Source of the DNA: Candidatus Poribacteria bacterium
GTDB taxonomy: Bacteria; Poribacteria; WGA-4E; UBA9662
NCBI GenBank assembly: GCA_002729015.1
Contig: PBVO01000082.1
Coordinates: forward strand, 10,030-28,719
Direction of reading: 5' to 3'
DNA: 18,690 nt
Positions 1 to 8,172 of this stretch are shown one piece after another (within the stretch, counting starts at the first letter, position 1; every line of letters starts with the position of its first letter). A program made the position numbers and the translations under genes. The notes beneath the pieces were generated by a model. That model was given only the letters and a program-made list of their open reading frames with translations, had not been told where the DNA came from and made no database searches.

Positions 1-900
1 AAGATCGCTGAGCAGATTGGCTACCCAATTGGAATCAAAGCAGTTGCTGGTGGTGGCGGTCGTGGCATCCGAATTGCTCAGAATAGCAAAAGCTTACAGA
101 ATCTTTTCCACACTGCTAAATCGGAAGCTGAAGCTGCTTTTGGCAACGGAGATGTATATGTTGAAAAATGGATTCAAAATGCTCGACACGTTGAAGTTCA
201 GGTTTTGGGTGATAATCACGGTAATATCGTCCATCTCGGCGATCGAGAGTGCTCAATTCAACGTAAGCGACAAAAATTAGTCGAAGAAGCGACTTCCCCA
301 TCTTTACCTGAAAAAGTCAGAACTGAAATCTGGAAAGCTGCTCTCAAAGCGTGTCGTTCCATTCGGTTTCGTAATGCAGGAACAGTTGAGTTTGTTGTTG
401 ACGAAAATGACAATTTTTACTTTTTAGAGATGAATACACGAATTCAAGTCGAGCATACCATTAGTGAAATGATTACTGGGATTGATTTGGTTAAGGCGCA
501 AATTCGCTTAGCCAGTGGAGAAAAATTGATGTACTCCCAATCAAATATCAAATTCACAGGCCATGCGATCGAATGCCGAATCAATGCCGAAGATCCTGAT
601 AATAATTTTGCTCCATCTCCCGGTGTTATACAACACTGTTTACTACCTGGTGGTATTGGTATTCGAATGGACACACACATCTATACAGGATATACCATTC
701 CACCTTATTACGACTCACTGATTGGTAAGTTGATTGCCTACGGAGATGATCGTTCGGAAGCTATTGCTCGGATGAGTCGCGCCTTGAGTGAGCTGACAAT
801 TGAAGGAATTAAAACTACCACGCCCTTACATCAACGGATTATGCAAGATAACCGTTTTCTTAATGGCACTGTTTATACGAATTTTCTGGACAACTTATAA
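1..900 (+). CDS. accC: Biotin carboxylase subunit of acetyl-CoA carboxylase (5'-truncated)
   Basis: The reading frame is open from the first base, so the gene begins outside the window; 299 C-terminal residues are present and roughly 150 are missing by comparison with E. coli AccC. The enzyme carboxylates biotin on the carrier protein using ATP and bicarbonate, the first half-reaction of acetyl-CoA carboxylase (or of a related acyl-CoA or pyruvate carboxylase). Visible: the ATP-grasp glycine-rich loop (GGGGRG, window residues 18-23), the HVEVQV strand, the catalytic segment EMNTRIQVEH (143-152), ECRINAEDP, and the C-terminal GYTIPPYYDSLIGKL block. The normally near-invariant Pro after QVEH is Thr (153). 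The protein ends just after the biotin-carboxylase C-terminal domain with no biotinyl domain attached, which fits a stand-alone AccC subunit. No accB is visible in the window. It converges with a leftward gene 14 bases downstream. Confidence 0.93.
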   Translation, partial: KIAEQIGYPIGIKAVAGGGGRGIRIAQNSKSLQNLFHTAKSEAEAAFGNGDVYVEKWIQNARHVEVQVLGDNHGNIVHLGDRECSIQRKRQKLVEEATSPSLPEKVRTEIWKAALKACRSIRFRNAGTVEFVVDENDNFYFLEMNTRIQVEHTISEMITGIDLVKAQIRLASGEKLMYSQSNIKFTGHAIECRINAEDPDNNFAPSPGVIQHCLLPGGIGIRMDTHIYTGYTIPPYYDSLIGKLIAYGDDRSEAIARMSRALSELTIEGIKTTTPLHQRIMQDNRFLNGTVYTNFLDNL

Positions 901-920
901 ACTAATACCTAAGATTAGTT
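900..920. terminator. Weak bidirectional hairpin between convergent genes
   Basis: AACTAAT (900-906) and ATTAGTT (914-920) form a perfect 7-bp stem with a 7-base loop, exactly between the accC stop and the stop of the leftward membrane-protein gene, partly overlapping the latter's 3' end. The stem is AT-rich and has no strong U-tract, so terminator function is only a guess from position. Confidence 0.25.
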
Positions 921-1316
921 CATCTTAACTTGGGTAGTTAAGCCTACACGAAACCCGGTTGCGACATCCCTTTCCTGATCCTGATGAACCATAACTATGC
1001 CTGTCGACCCTTCTTGTACTTTTTCTAAGCTGATTAGTACAGCTAAAGGGTCATCGATTTCGTAATGCCAGATGGAAAAACGCACAATCCCATCACAACA
1101 ATCATATGACAAGCGATAACGAGGATAGGACTGACCATTATCTATCAGTAATTCTCTTTCGATTTGTGTTACTCGGCCGTCAATTTGCAATTTCTGGCCA
1201 GATAGTTTCTCAGTTCTGGGGGATTTCAACTGGGACCTTCGAGAACACCAAACGTATATCATGAAGACTAATATTGGCAGTAATACGAGGGCAACTGGAG
1301 CTAAAGTTTGCAACAT
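915..1316 (-). CDS. Small membrane-anchored protein of unknown function
   Basis: 133 residues. An N-terminal hydrophobic segment (about residues 4-24) is followed by a positive cluster (CSRRSQLK), predicting one membrane anchor with the remainder on the cytoplasmic side. The rest (about 40-133) looks like a small beta-rich domain with alternating strands (LQIDGRVTQIE, YRLSYDCCDGIVRFSIW). I do not recognise a family. The gene starts 6 bases after the stop of the upstream leftward gene, so it is the last member of a three-gene run with the zinc dehydrogenase and the Gfo/Idh-like protein. Its task may relate to that pathway, but nothing in the sequence shows how. Confidence 0.7.
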   Translation of the reverse strand: MLQTLAPVALVLLPILVFMIYVWCSRRSQLKSPRTEKLSGQKLQIDGRVTQIERELLIDNGQSYPRYRLSYDCCDGIVRFSIWHYEIDDPLAVLISLEKVQEGSTGIVMVHQDQERDVATGFRVGLTTQVKMN

Positions 1317-1322
1317 AAGTCT

Positions 1323-2513
1323 CTAACAACTAGATTTATAAGTTGGAGGCCAAGTCTCAAGAGTAGCACCTCTTGGGCGTGAACCTATAGGCCGAAGGGG
1401 AAGTTTTTCATATGACTGATAACTCAAATGAGATAAGTGTGGCGTCTCAAGACGTATACCTCCACGGTGTAGAGATTGAATAGCCATGTCTAAGATACCA
1501 GTCGTTAGTACGGTCCGCTCAGCCGGGTACTGAGGCTTGTTGGATAAAAACATTTGTTCAATATTGAGACCTAGATAACTAAAATGACTATAGGGATTAT
1601 CTTCTTGCAAATAGAACTCTGTTGCCTGAATTTCAGATCCAACTCGGCAAGCATAAGCAAAGCCAATAGTACTTAGCATCAGAACCGCAGATTTGAGTCC
1701 ATCCCGATGCTCTATCAAAAATAGGGTGGGGTCAGTTGTTGACTCTAATGTGGCTTCATTGTGGCTCTCGATTGTTTTACTAGCTGATCGAGCCAACTCT
1801 AAGTCCCATAATCCTTGGTTGCCGGCCTCCCAGACGTTGGAACCACTTAATGTTTGGACTGAAACTACCCCTATCTCACCACCCATACGACGCTCTACCA
1901 TACATTGTATCGCTTCTAATGCATGGAATCCATAAGATTCTATACCACCGTACCCAATCGTTAATGCATTCGCAATTGGCGTTTCTTTTGGGTGTTCTAA
2001 GTATGGGTCCCGCCAACACAGAGGCAAAGATGATCCAGCCATTAACGGAACTTTTAGAGCCTTAGCACGTTGATACATCCAACTTGCATCCGACCAATTA
2101 TATGATAAGTGTTTGTCACAAAAAACTGGAACTGATCTACCACTAGTGGCAAAAACTCCGCAAATTTGTTCAAATAGATAACGACGTGGATAAAGATGCT
2201 GTCCTAATTCATTATATGCGTAGTTCCCATGTTCACCAATCAACAACACACCATCAACTGCTAACTCACTACTATCAAGCGTTAATGCTTGAACGACACT
2301 TGGATAAATTGGCACGTCATGTTGGTCAGACAATTCAAAACCCATATCGTTCGGGTGCTTCTGGTCTATGTACATTGAAGCTAAGTGTGTTTTCGGCAGT
2401 ATCAGGCCTGTATCGGTAGGAAAACCAACCATAAACTTGGTAGCAATCACATCAGCGTGTGAACGTGGGTAATAAGCTGTTATTACGGCGGCAATCTTTA
2501 ATGGTGAATTCAT
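1323..2513 (-). CDS. Divergent Gfo/Idh/MocA-like protein
   Basis: 396 residues; no clean match to a characterised enzyme. The order of elements resembles the Gfo/Idh/MocA NAD(P)-dependent sugar oxidoreductase fold: a first strand (LKIAAVIT, 5-12), then 'VPIYPSVVQAL' (67-77) and 'VDGVLLIG' (86-93), matching the family's 'vpvy-s-eel...vDaV-i' block, then 'VPVFCDKHLSYNWSDASWMYQRAKALKVPLMAG' as two parts (128-160), matching the region where the family has E-K-P. Here that motif is D133-K134-H135. The classic GxGxxG nucleotide-binding turn is absent near the N-terminus, where AYYPRSHAD is found instead, so cofactor use is doubtful. A plausible ribosome-binding site (AAAGGTG) lies about 11 bases upstream of the ATG. 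It follows the zinc dehydrogenase gene by 24 bases and precedes the small membrane protein by 6, suggesting one transcript acting on a sugar or polyol. Family membership is inferred from motif order only. Confidence 0.7.
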   Translation of the reverse strand: MNSPLKIAAVITAYYPRSHADVIATKFMVGFPTDTGLILPKTHLASMYIDQKHPNDMGFELSDQHDVPIYPSVVQALTLDSSELAVDGVLLIGEHGNYAYNELGQHLYPRRYLFEQICGVFATSGRSVPVFCDKHLSYNWSDASWMYQRAKALKVPLMAGSSLPLCWRDPYLEHPKETPIANALTIGYGGIESYGFHALEAIQCMVERRMGGEIGVVSVQTLSGSNVWEAGNQGLWDLELARSASKTIESHNEATLESTTDPTLFLIEHRDGLKSAVLMLSTIGFAYACRVGSEIQATEFYLQEDNPYSHFSYLGLNIEQMFLSNKPQYPAERTVLTTGILDMAIQSLHRGGIRLETPHLSHLSYQSYEKLPLRPIGSRPRGATLETWPPTYKSSC

Positions 2514-2537
2514 CAGATCAGTACACCTTTGCTTTTT

Positions 2538-3554
2538 CTAGGTTGAGCAGTCTAACAATATTTTACAAACTTGTTTTTGTTTAAAGACAACTTCAAATGC
2601 TGATTCCACCTCTGTCAATGGTAGGCGATGCGTGATAATTTTATCTAGGGGCAAATCTGGAGCAATCCGGAGAGCTTTTTTGTAGTCTTCCCTTGTATAT
2701 ACTCTAGTTCCGATAACTCGTAACTCTTTGAAATTCACTGCCCTCATATCGACTACAGGCGCTTTTTTGAACACACTAACGTTGATTATAGACCCTCTTG
2801 GGCGTACTAATTTAGTCATTTGGTCGGCGGTTGACTGAACTCCAGCTACCTCAAAAACCATATCAGCTAGATTACCCTTGGTTTGCTCATCGGTAAAACA
2901 CAAAATATCGCTATCATTGCTATTCAAGGCGTTGACTCCCAAGTCTCGGGCAATGTTTAACCGGAATGAATCGATGTCGCTAATATATAGTCTTTTAATA
3001 CCTTTCTGCTGCAAAAGCATAGCAGTCAGTAAACCTATTGGGCCCGCACCCAAAATAAAAACGGTATCATTGACTTGAACGTTTGACATGCTGATTGCAT
3101 GAATACAGACAGCTAGTGGCTCAATTAGAGCACCAATCTCATAATCAATGGTGTCGGGAAGTGGAACGATCAGATCCGTCGGTACTGTCACATACTGCGC
3201 CATACCACCAGCCCGATCAAATCCAATCAAACGAAGTGTAGAACAAACATGACTAAACTGGTTTCTGCAAGCGTAACAACTACCACAAACCAGTAGAGGA
3301 AACACCGTAACCCGGCTGCCGATCTGGAGATGATTATCGTCGTTATTACCAAGTTCAACTACCTCACCGGAAAACTCATGGCCAACCACCATCGGTGGCC
3401 GAGCCCTCGGATGTTGTCCTGAAACAATTGCTAGGTCTGACCCACAAACTCCTGCCTTATGAACTTTAACCAATACTTCTCCAAAGCCAGGCTTACTAAT
3501 TTTGGATGGTAGCGGCTTGATCGAGGAAGGGTTAATAAAGGTAGCTGCGATCAT
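2538..3554 (-). CDS. Zinc-dependent medium-chain alcohol/polyol dehydrogenase
   Basis: 338 residues, the usual length of the MDR family (sorbitol, threonine or galactitol-1-phosphate dehydrogenase type). Catalytic zinc ligands are visible: C37 in GVCGSD, H59-E60 in GHEF, and E145 in IEPLAV. All four structural-zinc cysteines are present (C90, C93, C96, C104, spaced x2-x2-x7). A Rossmann motif GAGPIG lies near residue 167. The enzyme should oxidise a secondary alcohol of a polyol or amino alcohol with NAD(P)+ in the cytoplasm; the exact substrate cannot be read from sequence. It is the first gene of a leftward run with the Gfo/Idh-like gene (24-base gap) and the small membrane protein, a context typical of sugar or polyol catabolism. 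The ribosome-binding site is weak (AAGAAATGGA before the ATG). Confidence 0.9.
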   Translation of the reverse strand: MIAATFINPSSIKPLPSKISKPGFGEVLVKVHKAGVCGSDLAIVSGQHPRARPPMVVGHEFSGEVVELGNNDDNHLQIGSRVTVFPLLVCGSCYACRNQFSHVCSTLRLIGFDRAGGMAQYVTVPTDLIVPLPDTIDYEIGALIEPLAVCIHAISMSNVQVNDTVFILGAGPIGLLTAMLLQQKGIKRLYISDIDSFRLNIARDLGVNALNSNDSDILCFTDEQTKGNLADMVFEVAGVQSTADQMTKLVRPRGSIINVSVFKKAPVVDMRAVNFKELRVIGTRVYTREDYKKALRIAPDLPLDKIITHRLPLTEVESAFEVVFKQKQVCKILLDCST

Positions 3555-3743
3555 TCCATTTCTTACAGATAAAAAAGTTGGAAGTTTTGTATTTGGCTGA
3601 TGTAATCATACCAAACGCTTATCCTATATTAGGGGATTGATAACAACATCATTAATTCTAATTCGTCATTGCGTAACCCCACGTAATCCTATCACAGATT
3701 ATTCGAAAGGAAAAAGAAACTTACTACAGATCAGATCTAAAAC

Positions 3744-3772
3744 TTGACAACCAATCCTAAAAACATAAGAAT
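3744..3772 (+). promoter_or_regulatory. Candidate sigma-70 promoter for the LamG gene
   Basis: A perfect -35 box TTGACA (3744-3749) is followed after 17 bases by AAGAAT (3767-3772, four of six matches to TATAAT). It sits about 70 bases before the LamG start in the 287-bp gap between two divergent genes. The AT-rich background makes chance matches likely for the -10 part. I saw no convincing promoter for the leftward dehydrogenase in the same gap; TTGTTA-N17-GATAAG on the minus strand is the best weak candidate. Confidence 0.3.
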
Positions 3773-3841
3773 AAGATAAATTTATGCTAATTAGTTACTA
3801 TAGGGTCGGTATAAATTCTGTATATCTCAAGGGGATAGCTA

Positions 3842-4627
3842 ATGGTTAAGAGACATTTTTGGCTGATAATGCTTTGCTTTTTATTAATTTTAGTTATTCT
3901 CTTGTCTGATAGCATTGCCCTCAATAATGATTCATCCCTAAAGCTTTATTTAGCATTTGATGAAGAGAAAGGTAAAATAGCTAAAGATCATAGTAAAAGC
4001 GGGTTAAGAGGAAAACTAAGCGGAAACGCCAAATTTGTGAAAAATGGTAAGTTTGGTGGAGCCCTTTCTTTAGAAGACTCAAATTCCTTAGTTCAGTTAC
4101 CTGCAACTGACGAACTTAATATTACTAAATCTATTACTATAGCAGCTTGGATTTTTCCTTTAGTGAATCAAAAAGATTCCAATGTGATAGGCCGACGAAC
4201 CGCTGCTAATGTGGGTGGTTACTGCATGCAATGGAGTAGTTTAGGGGCTGCAGCCAAAATTGAAACTTGGATCGGGCTACCAGTATGGCAAGGAACCCGT
4301 AATTTACAAAAGACTGAACCTAGGCTGGAAAAATGGCACCATGTAGTAGCGATGTATGATGGAAATGAAATCAAACAATACGTGAATGGAAAACTTGATG
4401 CCTCTTTGAAAATTCCAGGTAGGGAAATCACTAGCCAAAAAGTTGAGCTTCATATAGGAAAAGCTCAAACCGGTCTGCCTGGCATAGTCGGAAGAATTGA
4501 CGAGGTAGCAATTTATGATCGTGCACTAACTACAGATGAAATTAAATCAGATATGCAGAAGGGCGTCTTTTTCGTCGTAGAGTCTAGAGAAAAACTAGCT
4601 ACTAAATGGGCCACTCTCAAAAGATAA
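3842..4627 (+). CDS. Secreted LamG/concanavalin A-like domain protein
   Basis: 261 residues. An N-terminal basic-hydrophobic segment (residues 1-26, MVKRHFWLIM then LLILVILLS) is a signal peptide or membrane anchor. The rest is one LamG-like jelly-roll domain (about 33-235): it opens with LKLYLAFDE, has ITIAAWIFP near 99-106, KWHHVVAMYDG in the middle, YVNGKLDASL, and closes with the typical GRIDEVAIYDRALTTDEI (about 217-234). Such domains bind carbohydrates or other ligands outside the cell. A short tail, VESREKLATKWATLKR, follows the fold; similar tails are, from memory, common in LamG proteins of uncultured marine Poribacteria-like bacteria. No catalytic domain is attached. A good ribosome-binding site (AAGGGGAT) lies 7 bases before the ATG. 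The PhyH gene follows on the same strand after 97 bases. Confidence 0.85.
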   Translation: MVKRHFWLIMLCFLLILVILLSDSIALNNDSSLKLYLAFDEEKGKIAKDHSKSGLRGKLSGNAKFVKNGKFGGALSLEDSNSLVQLPATDELNITKSITIAAWIFPLVNQKDSNVIGRRTAANVGGYCMQWSSLGAAAKIETWIGLPVWQGTRNLQKTEPRLEKWHHVVAMYDGNEIKQYVNGKLDASLKIPGREITSQKVELHIGKAQTGLPGIVGRIDEVAIYDRALTTDEIKSDMQKGVFFVVESREKLATKWATLKR

Positions 4628-4724
4628 ATAATTTGATTTTGTCTTATATTAAATTACAGTAATAGTGCTACCAAATTTCTTACATTCTTATTAGAATGCA
4701 AAAAGCCAAAAAGAGATAAGAATT

Positions 4725-5603
4725 ATGATCGAATTCAAAGCTGTTAGTAAAACAGATATTGATTTTTTTGACCAAAACGGATACTTGATTATCCGAAATG
4801 TTCTAGATGAAGATACTATTTCTACACTCATTGAAGCTGGTGATCGATTAATCCATAGTAACCGGACTAAACTTCGGCAGAAAGGCGGGGATCAGTACGA
4901 TAGTTTTCGAAATTCAATTACGCTAGACGATGCCTTTATTCGTCTGATCGATTGGTCAGAAATTTTACCAGTTGTACTGCAGTTGCTTGGAGCAAACTTA
5001 CAAATTATGACTTCACATCTTATCTACAAATACCCCGATCCAGCGAACCTCCCGGACACACATCGCCATCCCGGTTGGCACCGCGATTACCTGCAAGCCA
5101 CAAGAGATATGGGTAACGCGGCCATTCCCCGCCTACTAGTCAAATGTGCTTACTATCTGACCGATCTCAGAAAACCGAAAAGGGGAGCGACAATGGTTGC
5201 AGCAGGCAGTAACCACTTGGAAGGTAACCTGAACTTACCAAAAGGACAAGTTGATCCTCCTACTGCTGTTGAGCCAAGCCTGAAAGCTGGTGATTGCTTA
5301 ATTTTCGAAAACCGAACGTTCCACGCTGGAGCTATTCATCGTGGTCCGAGCGTCAGAAAAGCCATTATGATTGGTTACGGCTATAGATGGGTGGTACCAA
5401 TGGACTTTGTTACTCAAGCAACAGATTTCCTAGACAAGTTAACTCCTCTCCAACGGTATCTAGTAGGTGAACCCATTGAAGAAGTAGAAGAATTTCTACC
5501 CGGTGGAACAAGAAACCCACTTAAAGAATGGTGCCAAGAGCATGGAATTCCTACAACACGTCATCCGCAACCTCAACGTTTATTTAAGTTACCTACTCTA
5601 TAG
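4725..5603 (+). CDS. Phytanoyl-CoA dioxygenase family Fe(II)/2-oxoglutarate oxygenase
   Basis: 292 residues, a typical length for bacterial PhyH proteins. The N-terminus reads 'FFDQNGYLIIRNVLDED', the standard opening. The iron-binding triad is complete: H119 and D121 in WHRD, and the distal H200 in FHAGAIH. R211 in VRKAIMIGYGY is the expected 2-oxoglutarate anchor, and the KAGDCLIFENRTFH strand is typical. The protein should couple 2-oxoglutarate decarboxylation to hydroxylation of an unknown small molecule in the cytoplasm; bacterial members act on very varied substrates and the CoA ester in the name should not be taken literally. A modest ribosome-binding site (AAGAGAT) precedes the ATG. 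Its stop lies only 6 bases from the stop of the convergent deacylase gene. It may be co-transcribed with the LamG gene upstream. Confidence 0.9.
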   Translation: MIEFKAVSKTDIDFFDQNGYLIIRNVLDEDTISTLIEAGDRLIHSNRTKLRQKGGDQYDSFRNSITLDDAFIRLIDWSEILPVVLQLLGANLQIMTSHLIYKYPDPANLPDTHRHPGWHRDYLQATRDMGNAAIPRLLVKCAYYLTDLRKPKRGATMVAAGSNHLEGNLNLPKGQVDPPTAVEPSLKAGDCLIFENRTFHAGAIHRGPSVRKAIMIGYGYRWVVPMDFVTQATDFLDKLTPLQRYLVGEPIEEVEEFLPGGTRNPLKEWCQEHGIPTTRHPQPQRLFKLPTL

Positions 5604-5609
5604 CTCCGC

Positions 5610-7175
5610 TTACGATCGGCGTAAAATACGTCCTGGCAAATGGGAAGTAATTGTTCCTTTGGCTAAAACGATTTCTCCATTAACTAGAACATAATTCAAG
5701 CCAATAGCAGGTTGGATTGGATCAGCCCAGGTTGATCGGTCAGCAATGCTGGTAGGATCAAACACGACTAAGTCCGCACTCGACCCTTCTTTGATTTCCC
5801 CCCGACCTTTTAACCCAAACCGTTTTGCTGGGAAGCCACTCATTTTCCAAATTGCTTGCTCCAAAGTTAGCAATTTGCTTTCTCTCACAAACTTACGAAT
5901 AAATTGGGCAAAACACCCATACCCTCTAGGATGGGGATGGGGGATTTCGTATATACCATCACTAGCGACCATCATTCGAGGGTGGACAGCGGTTTCATTT
6001 AATACTGACTCGGCTTCATTCGGTGGTATTGGCCAGAACATGATTAAGGTTTCGATTCCTTCTTCCTCTACAACTAAATTGTAGGCGAACTCAGCGACAG
6101 GCTGGCCAGCATCTTTAGCGGCTAAGGAAAGCGGCAAACCAACGTACTTGCCAGATTTTGTATAGCCAATAATCGATCGATCAGTTTCTAAATTAGTTTC
6201 CAGAAAGCGGATAGCCCTATCCTTAGCCTTGTCCTGACGGAGTCGATTGATCATCTCTGCAGGAGTGCCAATTTGCAAATCCATTGGCAAACGCATTGCC
6301 AGATGGGTCATACCAGCAGGATATAGGTAGGACTCGAAAGTCAAATCAATGTTCTCTTGATCGACTTGTTCTAATATATTTCGCGTGGTTGAATCTACAC
6401 GTTCATGTGAAATATGAACCGGTATATTAGCTTGGCGACTAATGTCAATTGTTTCCTGCCACGCCTTTGTACGACCTAGGAGTTCATAACGGATGTGAGC
6501 AGCATAAAGGCCACCATGAGATTGAACTGTCCGGCATAGCGTGACTAACTCATTAATATCAGCGTTTGCACTTGGCTGGTAATCTAACCCGAGACATATG
6601 CCTACAGCTCCTACTTCCATCCAGATCTCGGTCAAGCGTTCCATACGACTTAATTCTTCCATGGTAGCAGGGCGATTCTCCCAGCCCATTACAGCTAAAC
6701 GGACTGCACAATGCGGTACTTGAGGACATACATTAGCAGGTATTCGTCCTCTAAATACATCGAGATAATCTTCTGGATGTGGCCAATTGAGATTTTGCAA
6801 TTCGGCAGGTAATTCACCGTATGCAAATTGTGTGTAATGCCAGAATTGACGAGCTGCTTTGGGCTTCAATCCCGACCACCCAAAGCCGTCCGGTGCGAGC
6901 AGTTGTGTTGTAACTCCTTGCAAAATGCCTGCGTATTGGTCTCGACCACCAAGAAGAGAAATTTCTGAGTGAACATGTACATCGATAAAACCAGGACAAA
7001 TAACCTGATTAGTTGCGTCTATTACCTGACTGTATCTATTAGAACGAATATGTTCACTCAGATCAGTTATAGCCACGATCTGTTCACCAATAATACCAAT
7101 ATCAGCAGAAAATGCTGGCTGATGACCAGTCCCATCGATTATAGTTCCACCCTGAAGAATAAGATCAAAAATCAT
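5610..7175 (-). CDS. N-acyl-D-amino-acid deacylase-type amidohydrolase (D-aminoacylase family)
   Basis: 521 residues, slightly longer than characterised D-aminoacylases. It begins with the amidohydrolase small beta domain (DLILQGGTIIDGTG) and the metal motif D65-x-H67-x-H69 (GFIDVHVHSE). Further putative metal or active-site residues are H227 (AAHIRYE), H254/H257 (VHISHERV) and D406 (ASDGI). It ends with KGRGEIKEGSSADLVVFDP and a closing NGE beta strand. The family hydrolyses N-acyl-D-amino acids or related cyclic and acyl amides. The metal-bridging Cys of classical D-aminoacylases (normally in GNCG after GVTT) is replaced by D96 in LLAPDGFGWS, so substrate and metal chemistry may differ. The start lies 11 bases after the stop of the beta-propeller gene, so they form one leftward transcript. 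Broad family is secure; the substrate is not. Confidence 0.87.
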   Translation of the reverse strand: MIFDLILQGGTIIDGTGHQPAFSADIGIIGEQIVAITDLSEHIRSNRYSQVIDATNQVICPGFIDVHVHSEISLLGGRDQYAGILQGVTTQLLAPDGFGWSGLKPKAARQFWHYTQFAYGELPAELQNLNWPHPEDYLDVFRGRIPANVCPQVPHCAVRLAVMGWENRPATMEELSRMERLTEIWMEVGAVGICLGLDYQPSANADINELVTLCRTVQSHGGLYAAHIRYELLGRTKAWQETIDISRQANIPVHISHERVDSTTRNILEQVDQENIDLTFESYLYPAGMTHLAMRLPMDLQIGTPAEMINRLRQDKAKDRAIRFLETNLETDRSIIGYTKSGKYVGLPLSLAAKDAGQPVAEFAYNLVVEEEGIETLIMFWPIPPNEAESVLNETAVHPRMMVASDGIYEIPHPHPRGYGCFAQFIRKFVRESKLLTLEQAIWKMSGFPAKRFGLKGRGEIKEGSSADLVVFDPTSIADRSTWADPIQPAIGLNYVLVNGEIVLAKGTITSHLPGRILRRS

Positions 7176-7186
7176 ATTTTATCCTA

Positions 7187-8110
7187 CTAATTGAGTGATT
7201 GTTGCACAACGACTGCTCCATACAAATGTGGAAATTGAGTTTCGACTTTGCGCCAATTAACCCCTAAATCTGTAGTTTCATAAAGTTGATTATCTTCAAT
7301 AATTACAAGAGCTGATTCTCTACCAGTTACAACAATTTGGAAGGTATTTATGTTACGCACAATCTGACTGGGTAACCCTTTAACTTGTTGCCAATTTTGT
7401 CCGTTGTCTGAACTACGATATAAGTTAGCAGAGCCACCACTCGGACCGCGAGAAATCGAGGTCAAGAAAACTTTTCCAGAAGGAAACACGGCACAAGCAC
7501 GTTGGTAATGGTGAGGTAAGTCTTGACTTGTACAAGCAAAGGTTTTCCCTGCGTTATGACTGTAATAAAACCCGCTTGCCGTGGCTGCAATGACAATCGA
7601 AGGATCTTTGGGATTGACGACGACCTGATGCACATCCATTTCTAATCCCACCTTGAGATTATTCCACGATTGACCATTATCCTTCGATTGTGCAATCCAG
7701 CCGACGTGAATATTGGCATAGAGTGTTCCATCTGCAGCTGTCGCAAAAGAGCGTATATCAGGTGGTCCTCCCCAGGGCGTTGTCCACAACTTTCGGTCAG
7801 GAACGTGGTCAAAGCCAGCCAAAAAATTAAGTTGGTTATTTTTAAGTATTGCAACTCTAGCTTCATTAGTCCCAACAAGTAATTCACCATTTTCCATCCA
7901 ACAGATACATTGAACTTTCCAATCTGTCTTAGCAATTTGCTCCCAGCGTTTATCCTGATAAACCCAAACTTGATGCCAATCGACAACGATAGCTATTTGA
8001 TCATTATTGACAGCGCTGGCAATAACCGGCTCTTGAAATGGTACATTGTCGACTTGATTACCCTTCGTGTCTAAAATTCCTTGGTTCGAAAATAACCATA
8101 TTTTGTCCAT
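7187..8110 (-). CDS. Asp-box (BNR) beta-propeller protein
   Basis: 307 residues from the chosen start. Four Asp-box motifs (S/T-x-D/N-x-G-x-x-W/F) are visible: SKDNGQSW (142-149), SHNAGKTF (184-191), SSDNGQNW (233-240) and TTDLGVNW (279-286). They are spaced about 42-50 residues, as in the blades of sialidase/Vps10-like propellers. No sialidase catalytic FRIP motif or signal peptide is seen, so I call it a cytoplasmic or non-classically exported propeller with no known reaction. A longer form starting at an ATG at 8128 is possible, but GAGG (plus-strand 8119-8122) sits 8 bases before the ATG at 8110, and no ribosome-binding site precedes the upstream ATG. It lies between the acyltransferase (62 bases) and the deacylase (11 bases) and is probably co-transcribed with the latter. 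Confidence 0.82.
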   Translation of the reverse strand: MDKIWLFSNQGILDTKGNQVDNVPFQEPVIASAVNNDQIAIVVDWHQVWVYQDKRWEQIAKTDWKVQCICWMENGELLVGTNEARVAILKNNQLNFLAGFDHVPDRKLWTTPWGGPPDIRSFATAADGTLYANIHVGWIAQSKDNGQSWNNLKVGLEMDVHQVVVNPKDPSIVIAATASGFYYSHNAGKTFACTSQDLPHHYQRACAVFPSGKVFLTSISRGPSGGSANLYRSSDNGQNWQQVKGLPSQIVRNINTFQIVVTGRESALVIIEDNQLYETTDLGVNWRKVETQFPHLYGAVVVQQSLN

Positions 8111-8118
8111 TTGTCTTG

Positions 8119-8122
8119 CCTC
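8119..8122 (-). promoter_or_regulatory. Ribosome-binding site that sets the propeller start
   Basis: GAGG on the minus strand lies 8 bases before the ATG at 8110. It falls inside the reading frame that would begin at the alternative ATG at 8128, so it favours the shorter protein. Confidence 0.55.
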
Positions 8123-8172
8123 ATGCATTAGTTTGTATGTCTAAGGTTATATTGTATGAAGTAATTCTAGAG

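Noticed and set aside
5746..6084. 112-codon rightward frame inside the deacylase gene
   Set aside because: Antisense shadow; the opposite frame has clear amidohydrolase motifs throughout.
7642..7986. 114-codon leftward frame inside the propeller gene
   Set aside because: Same strand but different frame from the Asp-box protein; lacks any recognisable motif.
7187..8110. Sialidase or other glycosidase call for the Asp-box protein
   Set aside because: Asp boxes are structural; no FRIP motif or catalytic residues of sialidases were seen.
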